DNA of 64,000 nt from Mycobacterium rhizamassiliense (GCF_900157375.1 NZ_LT721901.1:2404315-2468314); one strand, 5' to 3'. Shown: positions 52,052 through 60,583, counted from the stretch's first letter. A program made the numbers and translations. Notes: generated by a model not told the origin, from the letters alone.

Positions 52052-53116
52052 TTGATCCGGGTCATTCCGTGGGGCATCGGCACGGTGGGCGGCGAGATCA
52101 CGACGGCGATCATCGACCACCGCCCCGACCTGAAAATCGTCGGCGCCCGGGTGTATTCCGAGGCCAAGAGCGGCGTCGACATCGGCACCCTGGTCGGACG
52201 GCAACCCATCGGCGTGACGGCATCCACCGATCCCGCCGCGATCCTGGCCCTGGACGCCGACTGCGTGCTGTACACGCCGCGCAACACGAGCATCGACGAC
52301 GTCTGCGCCATCCTTGCCAGCGGCAAGAACGTGGTCACGACGGCCTTCCTGTTCCACCCGCAACGCACCGCGCCCGCGGATCGGGACCGGCTGCTGCGGG
52401 CTTGCCAGGCCGGTGACTCAACCGTGCACGGCAGCGGGCTGAACCCCGGAAACCTTTCCGGCGTATTGCCTTTGGCGTTGTCGGGGATGAGCCGCACGAT
52501 CGACAAGGTCACGCTGCAGGAGCGGGCCGACTGGTCGGTCTATGAAAGTACGTCGATCACGTTCGACAACATGGCCTTTGGGCAACCGGTGGACACGATC
52601 AGCCGCACCGGCACCGAATTCCTGGCGTTCAACAGCGGCATATTCGAAGAGCAGGTCTGGTTCCTCGCCGACGCGCTCAACGCGGGCATCGACGAGGTCG
52701 CGGTCAGCGTGGACGCGGTAGCGGCGCAGGCCGATCACCAGATCTTCGACCGCGTGCTCCATGCTGGAACCACTGCCGGGCAACGGTGGAACTGGTCCGG
52801 ACGCCGCGACGGTCAAACACTGATCGAGATCGAGACGCTGTGGACGGTCGGCGGCGAATACCCCGGGCACTGGCCGAAACCCAAGGACGGCTGGACGTTG
52901 ACCATCGACGGCGACCCGTCGATGCGCACGCACTTTTTCGCCCTGGCCAGTTTCACCCGGGCCGCCAGCATGGAAGAACACGTCCGGTCGGCCAGCGTGG
53001 CCACCGGGATGCAGATCCTCAACGCCGTACCCGCCGTCTGCGCCGCGCCCTGCGGCTTCGCCACCACGGCCGACCTGCCATTGATCCGCAGTCACAACGG
53101 ATTCGGGAATCGCTGA
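52052..53116 (+). CDS. dihydrodipicolinate-reductase-like NAD(P)-binding protein
   Basis: A 354-aa protein with an N-terminal Rossmann fold (IPWGIGTVGGEITTAIID, residues 5-22) and TPRNTSIDDVCAILASGKNVVTT, resembling the dihydrodipicolinate reductase N-terminal domain and 2,4-diaminopentanoate dehydrogenase-type proteins. Such proteins are common near mycobacterial lipid and steroid genes, but the reaction is unknown. The start is TTG 52052, with no strong ribosome site; the conserved fold begins immediately, so a later start is unlikely. It converges on the acyl-CoA dehydrogenase gene, stops 1 bp apart. Confidence 0.78.
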   Translation: MIRVIPWGIGTVGGEITTAIIDHRPDLKIVGARVYSEAKSGVDIGTLVGRQPIGVTASTDPAAILALDADCVLYTPRNTSIDDVCAILASGKNVVTTAFLFHPQRTAPADRDRLLRACQAGDSTVHGSGLNPGNLSGVLPLALSGMSRTIDKVTLQERADWSVYESTSITFDNMAFGQPVDTISRTGTEFLAFNSGIFEEQVWFLADALNAGIDEVAVSVDAVAAQADHQIFDRVLHAGTTAGQRWNWSGRRDGQTLIEIETLWTVGGEYPGHWPKPKDGWTLTIDGDPSMRTHFFALASFTRAASMEEHVRSASVATGMQILNAVPAVCAAPCGFATTADLPLIRSHNGFGNR

Positions 53117-53117
53117 G

Positions 53118-53939
53118 TTATAGTTGCGCCAGCCGGGGCGCGGATCCCTTGGCGCGCAACACGTTGCCCGCCTCGCTGGTGAGTTCTCGAGAACTGCCGA
53201 GCAGGCTGTCCAGTATTAGCGCCCGCTTGACGTGACGGTGCAACATGTGTTCGGCCGTGAAGCCGATGCCGCCGAGGACCTGCTGGCAATGCCGCGCGGT
53301 GGTCAGCGCCGCCTGGCCGGCGGCCGCCTTCGCCAACAGGCAGGCGAGGCCGTCCGGGTCGTCGGATGGGTTCGCGGCCGTGTGCAGCGTCGCCTCGGCG
53401 CCTTCGATCGCAACCAGGCTTTCGGCCAGCCGATGCCGAATCGCTTGGAACGAACTGATGTGACGGCCGAATTGGACGCGGTCCAGGGCGTGCTGCCGCG
53501 CCAGGGCAAGCATGGCGCGGCTAGCGCCGACGAGCCACCAGCCCAGTGCCTGCCGTCCGGCGGCCAGCCCGGTTTGTGCGGCTGAATCACCTTCTGCGAC
53601 AGGATGTATCGGTAATTCACTGTCGATCGCCGAACTCGGAATGTCTTCGCGGTTCCACACCACCCAGGAGCCGCCCGCGAACGGAAGCGGGGTGACACCG
53701 CCCGACGCCCGTCGGGCCGCGCGCAGCACCACGTCGTTGAGCACCGGCGCATGTGCGCCGGTTTCGCCGAGCAGTCGAAACACCAAGGGAGTGGCAATAT
53801 CCGGGATTTCAGCCAGCATGTCCTGCCAACCGAGATCGCCCAACGCCGCATCGAGTTTGGCGCCGGAAGCCGAGCTCATCGCGGTGCGTATCGACTCGGC
53901 CAGCAGCCGCAGTTCCTCGGAGTCTGAGGTCAGGTCCAC
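53118..53939 (-). CDS. acyl-CoA dehydrogenase, short partner subunit
   Basis: A 273-aa acyl-CoA-dehydrogenase-fold protein with a much reduced N-terminal half and a clear C-terminal domain (FGRHISSFQAIRHRLAESLVAIEG in blocks; QVLGGIGFTAEH). It is the short member of an alpha2beta2-type pair with the gene just upstream. GTG 53939 is chosen because GGAAGGAG lies five bases before it, 2 bp after the partner's stop. It is the last gene of the operon that starts at the CMD protein gene. Confidence 0.86.
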   Translation of the reverse strand: MDLTSDSEELRLLAESIRTAMSSASGAKLDAALGDLGWQDMLAEIPDIATPLVFRLLGETGAHAPVLNDVVLRAARRASGGVTPLPFAGGSWVVWNREDIPSSAIDSELPIHPVAEGDSAAQTGLAAGRQALGWWLVGASRAMLALARQHALDRVQFGRHISSFQAIRHRLAESLVAIEGAEATLHTAANPSDDPDGLACLLAKAAAGQAALTTARHCQQVLGGIGFTAEHMLHRHVKRALILDSLLGSSRELTSEAGNVLRAKGSAPRLAQL

Positions 53940-53941
53940 GA

Positions 53942-55048
53942 TCACTCCTTCCCGAGGTCGAGCAGCCGGCGGGCGATGATGTTGCGCTGAATCTCGGCGG
54001 TCCCGCCGTAGATCGTCGCCGAGCGGGAGTACAAATACTCCGAGCGCCACGGCATATCGTCGAGCTCCAAGTCGCCGGGCAGCAGGTCGCGCACGGTGTC
54101 GTAGAGCCGCTGTTCGGCGGAGGCCAGCAGCACCTTGTCGACCGACGTGTCGGGACCCAGGCGCGCCCCGTCGCGCAGCCGATGTTGGGTGAGGCGGGAA
54201 CGGGAGCGCACCATGTGCAGCGCGAGATAGGCTGCGCCCAGGTCGTATTCGTCGTGGCCGCCGTGTTGGGTGCCGCCGGACACCTCGGCGATCAGCGCAT
54301 CGAAGCGGGAGTACAGGTACGCAATGCGCTGCCAGAAGCAGGTGGAGCGCTCGTAGGGGAGCAGGTCCATGGCGAGTCGCCAGCCGTCACCCGGTTGGCC
54401 GAGCATCCGGCTGCCGGGGATCACCACGTCGTCGTAGTACACCTCGCAGAACTCGTCGACGCCATGCATCGTGCGCAACGGCCGGATGGTGATTCCCGGC
54501 GTGTCCAGGTCGACGAAGAACGCGGTAATGCCGTCGTGGCCGGGCGCGGTACGGGTGAGCAGGATGCAGCGGGTGGAGAACTGCGCGAAGCTGGTCCAGA
54601 CCTTCTGCCCGTTGACGATCCAGTTGTCGCCGTCCTGCGTCGCCCGGGTGGTCAGCGACGCCAGGTCGCTACCCGAGCCGGGCTCGGAAAAGCCTTGGCA
54701 CCATTGCTCCTCGCCGCGTAGTAGCCGCGGCACCATCTCCGCGGCGAGCTCCGGTGGCGCGTAGTCGATCATCGTGGGCGTGAGCACCTCGAGCATCGAG
54801 TACGGGCCGGGCTCGGCGAGGCGACGGCCGACGACCTCTTCGCCGACGATCGCGCGCAGCACCGCGTCCCCGCCCAGTCCGCCGACCTCGACTGGCCAGC
54901 CGTACCGCATCCAATCGGCGTCGTACAGCGCGCGGCTGACCCGGAGGAATTGCTGCATGTGACCCTGCAGCGAGTGGTCGGGTCCCGGCGTTAAGTCGTT
55001 CTCGTCGAGCCACTTACGCAGACCCGACCGGAACTCCTCGACATTCAC
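53942..55048 (-). CDS. acyl-CoA dehydrogenase, long partner subunit
   Basis: A 368-aa acyl-CoA dehydrogenase with WCQGFSEPGSGSDLASLTT near 116-134, DNWIVNGQKVWTSFAQFS near 141-158 and the C-terminal GGTAEIQRNIIARRLLDLG. The glutamate in VLLASAEQRLYDTV is at the catalytic-base position of FadE29-type subunits. It pairs with the downstream short subunit, as the similar pair at 12.0-14.0 kb does. Its ATG overlaps the SnoaL-like stop by 4 bp. Confidence 0.9.
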   Translation of the reverse strand: MNVEEFRSGLRKWLDENDLTPGPDHSLQGHMQQFLRVSRALYDADWMRYGWPVEVGGLGGDAVLRAIVGEEVVGRRLAEPGPYSMLEVLTPTMIDYAPPELAAEMVPRLLRGEEQWCQGFSEPGSGSDLASLTTRATQDGDNWIVNGQKVWTSFAQFSTRCILLTRTAPGHDGITAFFVDLDTPGITIRPLRTMHGVDEFCEVYYDDVVIPGSRMLGQPGDGWRLAMDLLPYERSTCFWQRIAYLYSRFDALIAEVSGGTQHGGHDEYDLGAAYLALHMVRSRSRLTQHRLRDGARLGPDTSVDKVLLASAEQRLYDTVRDLLPGDLELDDMPWRSEYLYSRSATIYGGTAEIQRNIIARRLLDLGKE

Positions 55049-55464
55049 GGCGTGGGGCGGCCGATGGCGTGCGGACGGCCAGAGTCGTGCACCCCGCTGC
55101 GGCGAATGAACGTCATGGCGCGAGTCTTCAGTCGCCAGCCCTCAGCCGTGCGGACGTACGTGTCCCGGTAGTAGCCGATCCGCATGTCGTGCGTGGAGCC
55201 GTCGATGAAGCACAGCGGCTGCGTACCACTGGCGGTGTCGCCGTCCAGGTCGACCACCGGTGTTCCGGTGAGAAACAGGCCTTTTGGCGCGGCGGCTACG
55301 AGGTCGGGGAACCTGTCCAGGGTGTAGGTGGACCCGAAAGCACTGTAGGTGCCGTCGGGTGTGAACACCTTGACCAGCCCTTCGATGTCCTCTTGGGTGA
55401 TCGTGACGGCGTAGCGGGCGAGCGTCTGCTGGATCTCGACCAAATCCTCAGTTCTTGTTGGCAT
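55045..55464 (-). CDS. SnoaL-like (NTF2-fold) protein
   Basis: A 139-aa protein of the SnoaL_4/NTF2 type: helix LVEIQQTLARYAVTITQEDI near 8-27, VFTPDGTYSAFGSTY near 33-47, and the late strand YRDTYVRTAEGWRLKTRAM. Proteins of this kind include the beta subunits of Rieske ring-hydroxylating dioxygenases as well as small isomerases. In an operon with a Rieske alpha subunit, it could be a beta-like partner, but it is shorter than known beta subunits. It is coupled by a 17-bp overlap upstream and a 4-bp overlap downstream. Confidence 0.76.
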   Translation of the reverse strand: MPTRTEDLVEIQQTLARYAVTITQEDIEGLVKVFTPDGTYSAFGSTYTLDRFPDLVAAAPKGLFLTGTPVVDLDGDTASGTQPLCFIDGSTHDMRIGYYRDTYVRTAEGWRLKTRAMTFIRRSGVHDSGRPHAIGRPTP

Positions 55465-56662
55465 AGACCTTGCCGCCTTTCATGACAAAGCTGACACGTT
55501 GGGTAACGGTGATGTCTTCCAACGGGTTTCCCGGTACCGCGATGATATCGGCGAGCTGACCCGACGCGAGCCGGCCCCGGTCGGTCGAGTTGATCAGGTC
55601 GGCGGCGGTGGTCGTGGCGGCCCGCAGCACCGCCAACGGCGGCATGCCCCATTCGACGAGCGTGACAAGCTCATCGGCGTTGCGGCCATGCGGGATCGCC
55701 GGGGCGTCCGTGCCGACCGCGATCTTCACCCCCGCCTCGTAGGCGGCCTTGATCGAAGTTTCCGCCTTCGGAAACATCTCGGCTGCCTTGTCCTGCAACT
55801 CCTTCGGAGCGTGGGACACGTCCATCGCCTGAGCGAGCCTGCGGGTGGTCACCAGGAAACGGTCGTTGTCGACCAGCATCTGGATGGCCTCGTCGTCCAT
55901 CAGAAAGCCGTGTTCGATGCAGTCGATGCCGCACGCGACCGCGTGCTTGACTGCTTCGGCTCCGTGGGTGTGCGCGGCGACACGCAGCCCGCGCCGGTGC
56001 GCCTCGTCGACGATCGCGCGCAGTTCCTCGTCCGAATAGTGTTGTGCGCCAGCCTCACCGGTCAACGACATCACGCCGCCGGACACGCACACCTTGATCA
56101 ATTGGGCGCCGTGCTTGATCTGGTACCGCACGGCCTTGCGGATCTCGTCGACTCCGTTGGCGATGCCCTCTTCGACCGTGAGCTCGAGCGCGCCCGGCAT
56201 GAACGCGGCGAACATCGTCGGGTCCAGGTGCCCGCCGGTGGGCGTGATCGCGTGGCCGGCCGGGACGATGCGCGGCCCCTCGATCCAGCCCGCGTCGATG
56301 GCCTTACCCAGTGCGACGTCCAGCAGGTAGCCGCCGGTCTTCACGAACAGGCCCAGGTTGCGCACCGTGGTGAAGCCGGCGCGCAGCGTGCGTCGGGCAT
56401 TGCCGACCGCGCGCAGCACCCGCGTCGGCGGGTCGTCCTGGACCTGGGACAGTCCCGGCTTCTCGCCGCGCCCGCCCATCAGGAGGTTGACCTCCATGTC
56501 CATCAGGCCCGGCAACAGGATCTGGTCGCCGAGATCGATGATCTCGCCCTCCGGCTCACCGCCGATGCCGACGATCCGTTCGCCGTCGATCGCCACGATG
56601 CCGGGCCGAACGATCTCACCGGCGTCGACGTCGAGCAGCCCAGCGGCCTTGAGCGTCAGCAC
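55448..56662 (-). CDS. amidohydrolase (imidazolonepropionase/prolidase-like) with altered HxH
   Basis: A 404-aa amidohydrolase-superfamily protein. The later metal-site residues are present: K191 (LIKVCVSGG), H232/H234 (AHTHG), H252 (IEHG) and D320 (VGTDAP). The first motif, normally DxHxH, reads DMEVN: the two histidines are E57 and N59. The metal centre must therefore be unusual, perhaps mononuclear, or the enzyme is altered. The C-terminus has the typical RGRLASGQLADIIAVPGNPL. It lies in the Rieske operon. Confidence 0.82.
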   Translation of the reverse strand: MLTLKAAGLLDVDAGEIVRPGIVAIDGERIVGIGGEPEGEIIDLGDQILLPGLMDMEVNLLMGGRGEKPGLSQVQDDPPTRVLRAVGNARRTLRAGFTTVRNLGLFVKTGGYLLDVALGKAIDAGWIEGPRIVPAGHAITPTGGHLDPTMFAAFMPGALELTVEEGIANGVDEIRKAVRYQIKHGAQLIKVCVSGGVMSLTGEAGAQHYSDEELRAIVDEAHRRGLRVAAHTHGAEAVKHAVACGIDCIEHGFLMDDEAIQMLVDNDRFLVTTRRLAQAMDVSHAPKELQDKAAEMFPKAETSIKAAYEAGVKIAVGTDAPAIPHGRNADELVTLVEWGMPPLAVLRAATTTAADLINSTDRGRLASGQLADIIAVPGNPLEDITVTQRVSFVMKGGKVYANKN

Positions 56663-56665
56663 CGG

Positions 56666-56989
56666 TTAGATCACCGGTTCCCGGAGTACTTCGACCCACG
56701 CCGCACCGCTGTCGGGTACGCGCGGCTGCTTCCATGCCTCGATCGGGAAGGACACCATGACCAACGATTGCATGATGTGCATCAGGCTCTTCGCGTCGTC
56801 CGGCAAGTCGTCCAGCGGAAACTTGTCGCAGTAGGCGATCACGTCGTTCAGCTTCGGGAACGCGACATCGTAGAAGGCCTGCATCTCGGGCATCGTCGAG
56901 GCCAGCCGCTTGGCGTAGCGCTCGGGCTCGGTGGCCAGATCCCAATCCAAAAAGGGCTCCAGGGCCGCGAATTCAGACGGTAACGCCAT
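56666..56989 (-). CDS. conserved small protein coupled to the Rieske oxygenase
   Basis: A 107-aa acidic, soluble protein that I do not recognise. It is probably all-helical (FAALEPFLDWDLATEPERYAKR in two helices, AYCDKFPLDDLPDDAKSLMHIM) with one short C-terminal strand. Its ATG lies inside the end of the Rieske gene (17-bp overlap), and the next gene starts 3 bp after its stop, so its expression is tightly tied to the oxygenase. A small subunit or assembly factor is possible; no function is assigned. Confidence 0.75.
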   Translation of the reverse strand: MALPSEFAALEPFLDWDLATEPERYAKRLASTMPEMQAFYDVAFPKLNDVIAYCDKFPLDDLPDDAKSLMHIMQSLVMVSFPIEAWKQPRVPDSGAAWVEVLREPVI

Positions 56990-58250
56990 TGCGCTGGTAC
57001 TCCTTCACGTAGTCACCGGTGGTCTTGTGCAGGTGGCGGATCAAGACTTCCTGGTCGCACAGCAGGAACTCCTTGACGGCCCGGGTGCCGATCATGGTCT
57101 GGGTGGCTTCCAGGGTGTTGGCGTCCTGCAGCGCATACTCCTTGAACGTCACCGCGGCCAATTCCTGGGCCAGCCGTTCCCGCGCGTTTTTCGGCGGCAC
57201 GAAATACAGCGACGACTCGAAGATGTGCTTGTCCACCGCGGTCGGCCAGTAGTGGTAGGTCAGATACCAGCCCGGCTCCCAGATCAGCAGCATGAAGTTC
57301 GGGTAGAACAGCCACGAGTCGATGCCCCACTGCGGCACCCGCTTCACGTTGACGCCCGGCGGCAGCTCGAAGTTCTGCATGATCTCCGGCTTGTCCCACG
57401 GACCGAACAGCCCGCTGCGCAACACCTGATCCAGCGGCTTGACCATGGACATGTCCGGGGGCGGCGCCTGACCACCCCAGGTCGACTGCAAGTTGTGCGG
57501 GCCGGCCAGCTCGTAGTGCAGCGCCTCATAGCCGAACTTCTGGATCTTGGCGGCTTCTTCCTTGGTGTACTGGCCTTGGTGCAGGATCGGCGCGTGGTAA
57601 AACTCGATGAACGCGTCGATGAACAGCTTCCAGTTGCTGCCGACCTCGGCCCGATAGGAGTAGGTCTCCGTCATCTCGCCGAACGGGTAGCCCTCGATGC
57701 TCTTGGCCAGCGGCCCGAGGTAGTCGATCAGCGGCGCCGCGTTTTCGTCGAAGTTGATGAAGATGAAGCCTTCCCACACTTCGCAGCGGACCGTCGCCAG
57801 GCCGAAGTTGGACTTGTCGACATCGAAGAACTCTTCTGGCTGCTGGATGAAGGTCAGGTCGCCATCGAGGCTGTAGCGCCAGGCGTGGTACTTGCAGGTG
57901 AACTGCCGGCAGGTGCCGGAGGTCTCCTCGCTGGGAAAGTCGTTCCACACCAACTTGTTTCCGCGGTGGCGGCACACGTTGTGGTACGCCTTGACGGTCC
58001 CGTCCTTGGTCTTGGCGATGATCACCGAGGTGCCCTTACCGGCTGACGGCAGTTCCCTGGTGAAGTAGCTGCCGGTCTTGGGCAGTCGCTCGACCCGACC
58101 GACGTTCAGCCAGGTCTTCTTGAAGACCGCCTCGCGCTCGGCCTCGAAGAACGCCGGGTCGATCGAGTCGGTGTAATCGACCGGCGCGGTTCCCAGGTCG
58201 GGATAGTTTTCTGTCCAGCTGCCGGCGGCTGGCTTGGGGAAGTGAGCCAC
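56973..58250 (-). CDS. Rieske non-heme iron oxygenase, alpha subunit
   Basis: A 425-aa ring-hydroxylating-type oxygenase. The Rieske 2Fe-2S ligands are C93-x-H95 (NVCRHRGN) and C119-x2-H122 (FTCKYHAW), with 23 residues between the pairs, somewhat longer than usual. The catalytic iron ligands H219 and H224 are in DAFIEFYHAPILH. It needs an external ferredoxin and reductase, neither of which is in this operon; the GAGAAT-controlled ferredoxin at 10.1 kb is a candidate. It probably hydroxylates or demethylates an organic acid or ring compound. Confidence 0.92.
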   Translation of the reverse strand: MAHFPKPAAGSWTENYPDLGTAPVDYTDSIDPAFFEAEREAVFKKTWLNVGRVERLPKTGSYFTRELPSAGKGTSVIIAKTKDGTVKAYHNVCRHRGNKLVWNDFPSEETSGTCRQFTCKYHAWRYSLDGDLTFIQQPEEFFDVDKSNFGLATVRCEVWEGFIFINFDENAAPLIDYLGPLAKSIEGYPFGEMTETYSYRAEVGSNWKLFIDAFIEFYHAPILHQGQYTKEEAAKIQKFGYEALHYELAGPHNLQSTWGGQAPPPDMSMVKPLDQVLRSGLFGPWDKPEIMQNFELPPGVNVKRVPQWGIDSWLFYPNFMLLIWEPGWYLTYHYWPTAVDKHIFESSLYFVPPKNARERLAQELAAVTFKEYALQDANTLEATQTMIGTRAVKEFLLCDQEVLIRHLHKTTGDYVKEYQRNGVTV

Positions 58251-58271
58251 GGTATTACCTCTCTGATCCGT

Positions 58272-58781
58272 CTAGTCGTGCTCGAGCTGAATGCCGAAAG
58301 TGTTGAAAGCCATGGCCAGCAGGGCGTAGCAGCCGACCGTGAAAACGAAATCCATGCGTTGCTGGTCGTCGAGACGCTCGCCCAGGGCCGCCCAGGTCTG
58401 GTCGCACAACTGTGATTTCTCGTCCAGCTCGTCGACCGCGGTGAGCACCGTGCGGTCGAACTCGTCGGAGGCCTCGCCACGCTGCACCGCGGCGATCTCC
58501 TCGTCGGTGACGCCCGCATCCTTGGCCATGCTGACGTGGTGCGACCACTCGTACTCGCATTCGCGGCGATGCGCGACGCGCAGGATGGCCAGTTCGCGGA
58601 TACGCGTCGGCAGAGTGGACGTCATCAACAGGTGGACGTTGAACCGAAGGAACGCCTTGGCCAGCGCCGGGTGGTGAGCGAGCGTGGAAAGCGCGTTGTT
58701 GGTGGCCGCGCCGCGCATCGCCGAAAGTGCCTGCTGGGTAGCCTCGTCCCACTGGTCAGCGGGGAGCGGCTGCAAGCGCAT
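58272..58781 (-). CDS. carboxymuconolactone-decarboxylase (CMD) family protein
   Basis: A 169-aa all-helical CMD/AhpD-fold protein: RIRELAILRVAHRRECEYEWSHH in consecutive blocks near 60-82, then AKDAGVTDEEI. The redox pair CxxC of AhpD is not present (C-E-Y-E), so it is not a thiol peroxidase partner of that kind; it may be a decarboxylase or a binding protein. It is the first gene of the seven-gene Rieske operon, with operator site 5 lying 23 bp upstream of its ATG. Confidence 0.82.
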   Translation of the reverse strand: MRLQPLPADQWDEATQQALSAMRGAATNNALSTLAHHPALAKAFLRFNVHLLMTSTLPTRIRELAILRVAHRRECEYEWSHHVSMAKDAGVTDEEIAAVQRGEASDEFDRTVLTAVDELDEKSQLCDQTWAALGERLDDQQRMDFVFTVGCYALLAMAFNTFGIQLEHD

Positions 58782-58803
58782 CGTGAGGGTCCTCTCGGCG
58801 GAA

Positions 58804-58818
58804 GAGAATCATATTCTC
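58804..58818. promoter_or_regulatory. GAGAAT-N3-ATTCTC operator, site 5
   Basis: GAGAATCATATTCTC has perfect 6-bp half-sites and lies 23 bp upstream of the CMD gene, the head of the Rieske operon. A repressor bound here would cover the promoter or transcription start. Confidence 0.75.
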
Positions 58819-59200
58819 ATTTACAACCAACAGACTTGCACGAATCGCTCTTCTGGTCAATAAGAGCGGGTTCGCGGCCCGCGCCCAGCGGCCGAAGCGC
58901 TGCTCGGAGGCAGTTGTCGGCGGTCCCGGCGGACGGGCCGGCGCCCATGACACCAAATTTTTGTTTCGGACTTTGGTAGGGCCTCGGTGTCGGCACTTCT
59001 ATCGTCGCATAGCAGCACGTGAGGGGGCTATCTGCGCCCCGGCGACAAGCGCCGCGACGCTTGCTGGGGCCACCGTGACGCTGGCGGGGATGTTGATTCT
59101 CGCCTGGCGAGAAGATAGTTTTCGACAGGTAGACGGCCCACGTTGGCAAGCCGACGTTGTGGGGGCAGACTGCAAGTGGACTCGATGGAGAGGAACGCTC
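58819..59200. other. intergenic region, no gene seen
   Basis: About 380 bp between operator site 5 and the amidohydrolase start. Small open frames here have no family resemblance or ribosome site. It should hold the promoter of the amidohydrolase gene, but I see no clear core promoter or palindrome. Confidence 0.6.
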
Positions 59201-60499
59201 ATGAACAAAGAAGACATGATGCTGATCAGTGTCGACGACCACACCGTCGAGCCGCCGGACATGTTCAAGAACAACTTGCCGAAGAAGTACCAGGACGACG
59301 CACCCCGGCTGGTGCACAACGATGACGGCTCCGACATGTGGAAGTTTCGCGACACGGTGATTCCCAATGTCGCGCTGAATGCGGTCGCCGGCCGGCCCAA
59401 GGAGGAGTACGGCATCGAGCCGACGGGGCTCGACGAGATCCGGCCGGGTTGCTACGACGTCGACGAGCGCGTCAAGGACATGAACGCCGGCGGCATCCTG
59501 GCCTCGATCTGCTTCCCATCGTTCCCTGGCTTCGCCGGTCGGCTGTTCGCCACCGACGATCACGACTTCTCGATCGCGCTCGTGCAGGCCTACAACGACT
59601 GGCACATCGACGAGTGGTGCGGCGCCTACCCCGCCCGGTTCATCCCGATGGCGATCCCGGTGATCTGGGATGCCGAGGCGTGCGCCGCCGAGGTGCGCCG
59701 GGTGGCGAAGAAGGGCGTGCACGCGCTGACCTTCACCGAGAACCCGGCCGCGATGGGTTACCCGAGCTTCCACGACGAGTACTGGAACCCGCTGTGGAAA
59801 GCCTTGTGCGACACCGACATGGTGATGAACGTGCACATCGGGTCGTCGGGTCGGCTGGCGATCACCGCGCCGGACGCCCCGATGGACGTGATGATCACGC
59901 TGCAGCCGATGAACATCGTGCAGGCCGCCGCTGACCTGCTGTGGTCGCGGCCGATCAAGGAGTACCCGGACCTCAAGGTCGCGCTGTCCGAGGGCGGGAC
60001 AGGCTGGATTCCGTACTTCCTGGAGCGCGCCGACCGCACCTACGAGATGCACTCCACCTGGACCCACCAGGATTTCAAGGGCAAGCTGCCCAGCGAGGTC
60101 TTCCGCGACCACTTCCTGACCTGCTTCATCAGCGACAAGGTCGGCGTCGCGCTCCGCAACATGATCGGCATCGACAACATCTGCTGGGAGGCCGACTACC
60201 CGCACAGCGACTCGATGTGGCCGGGCGCGCCCGAAGAGCTGTGGGATGTGTTGTCGCTGAACAGCGTTCCGGACGACGAGATCAACAAGATGACCTACGA
60301 GAACGCGATGCGGTGGTACTCGTTCGACCCGTTCACCCACATCTCGCGCGAGCAGGCTACTGTCGGCGCGTTGCGCAAGGCGGCGGAGGGACACGACGTG
60401 TCCATCAAGGCGGCGGGCCACAGCAAGGACAGCCGGAGTGGTGGGTCCTTCGCGGACTTCGCAGCGAACGCGAAAGCCCTTACCGGCAACAAGGACTGA
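59201..60499 (+). CDS. amidohydrolase-2 family metal hydrolase/decarboxylase
   Basis: A 432-aa PF04909-type protein. SVDDHTVEPPDMF near 10-22 is the N-terminal motif, MNVHIGSSG near 215 the middle histidine, LSEGGTGWIPYFLERAD near 268, and WEADYPHSDSMWPG near 330 the metal-binding aspartate. It resembles the protein at 39643 but is not a close copy. ATG 59201 has GGAGAGG upstream. It is divergent from the Rieske operon and co-directional with the acyl-CoA dehydrogenase operon, from which a family A repeat separates it. Confidence 0.85.
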   Translation: MNKEDMMLISVDDHTVEPPDMFKNNLPKKYQDDAPRLVHNDDGSDMWKFRDTVIPNVALNAVAGRPKEEYGIEPTGLDEIRPGCYDVDERVKDMNAGGILASICFPSFPGFAGRLFATDDHDFSIALVQAYNDWHIDEWCGAYPARFIPMAIPVIWDAEACAAEVRRVAKKGVHALTFTENPAAMGYPSFHDEYWNPLWKALCDTDMVMNVHIGSSGRLAITAPDAPMDVMITLQPMNIVQAAADLLWSRPIKEYPDLKVALSEGGTGWIPYFLERADRTYEMHSTWTHQDFKGKLPSEVFRDHFLTCFISDKVGVALRNMIGIDNICWEADYPHSDSMWPGAPEELWDVLSLNSVPDDEINKMTYENAMRWYSFDPFTHISREQATVGALRKAAEGHDVSIKAAGHSKDSRSGGSFADFAANAKALTGNKD

Positions 60500-60523
60500 C
60501 AGGGCTTAAGTAGGCGGGCCCCG

Positions 60524-60583
60524 GCGAGCAGACGCAGAATCACATTGTTCGGGTGGCAATCGTGCGATTCTGCGTCTGCTCGC
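60524..60583. repeat. long inverted repeat (family A, copy 2)
   Basis: An 18-bp left arm (60524-60541, starting GCGAGCAGACGCAG) is perfectly complementary to 60566-60583, with a 24-nt loop. It shares the arm sequence with copy 1 at 16062-16125, while the loops differ. It lies between two co-directional genes, 24 bp after a stop codon and 19 bp before the next start, so the stem could affect the leader of the acyl-CoA dehydrogenase mRNA. Confidence 0.75.

Noticed and set aside
58756..58956. Small minus-strand open frame upstream of the CMD gene
   Set aside because: It contains operator site 5, has no ribosome site and no recognisable domain.
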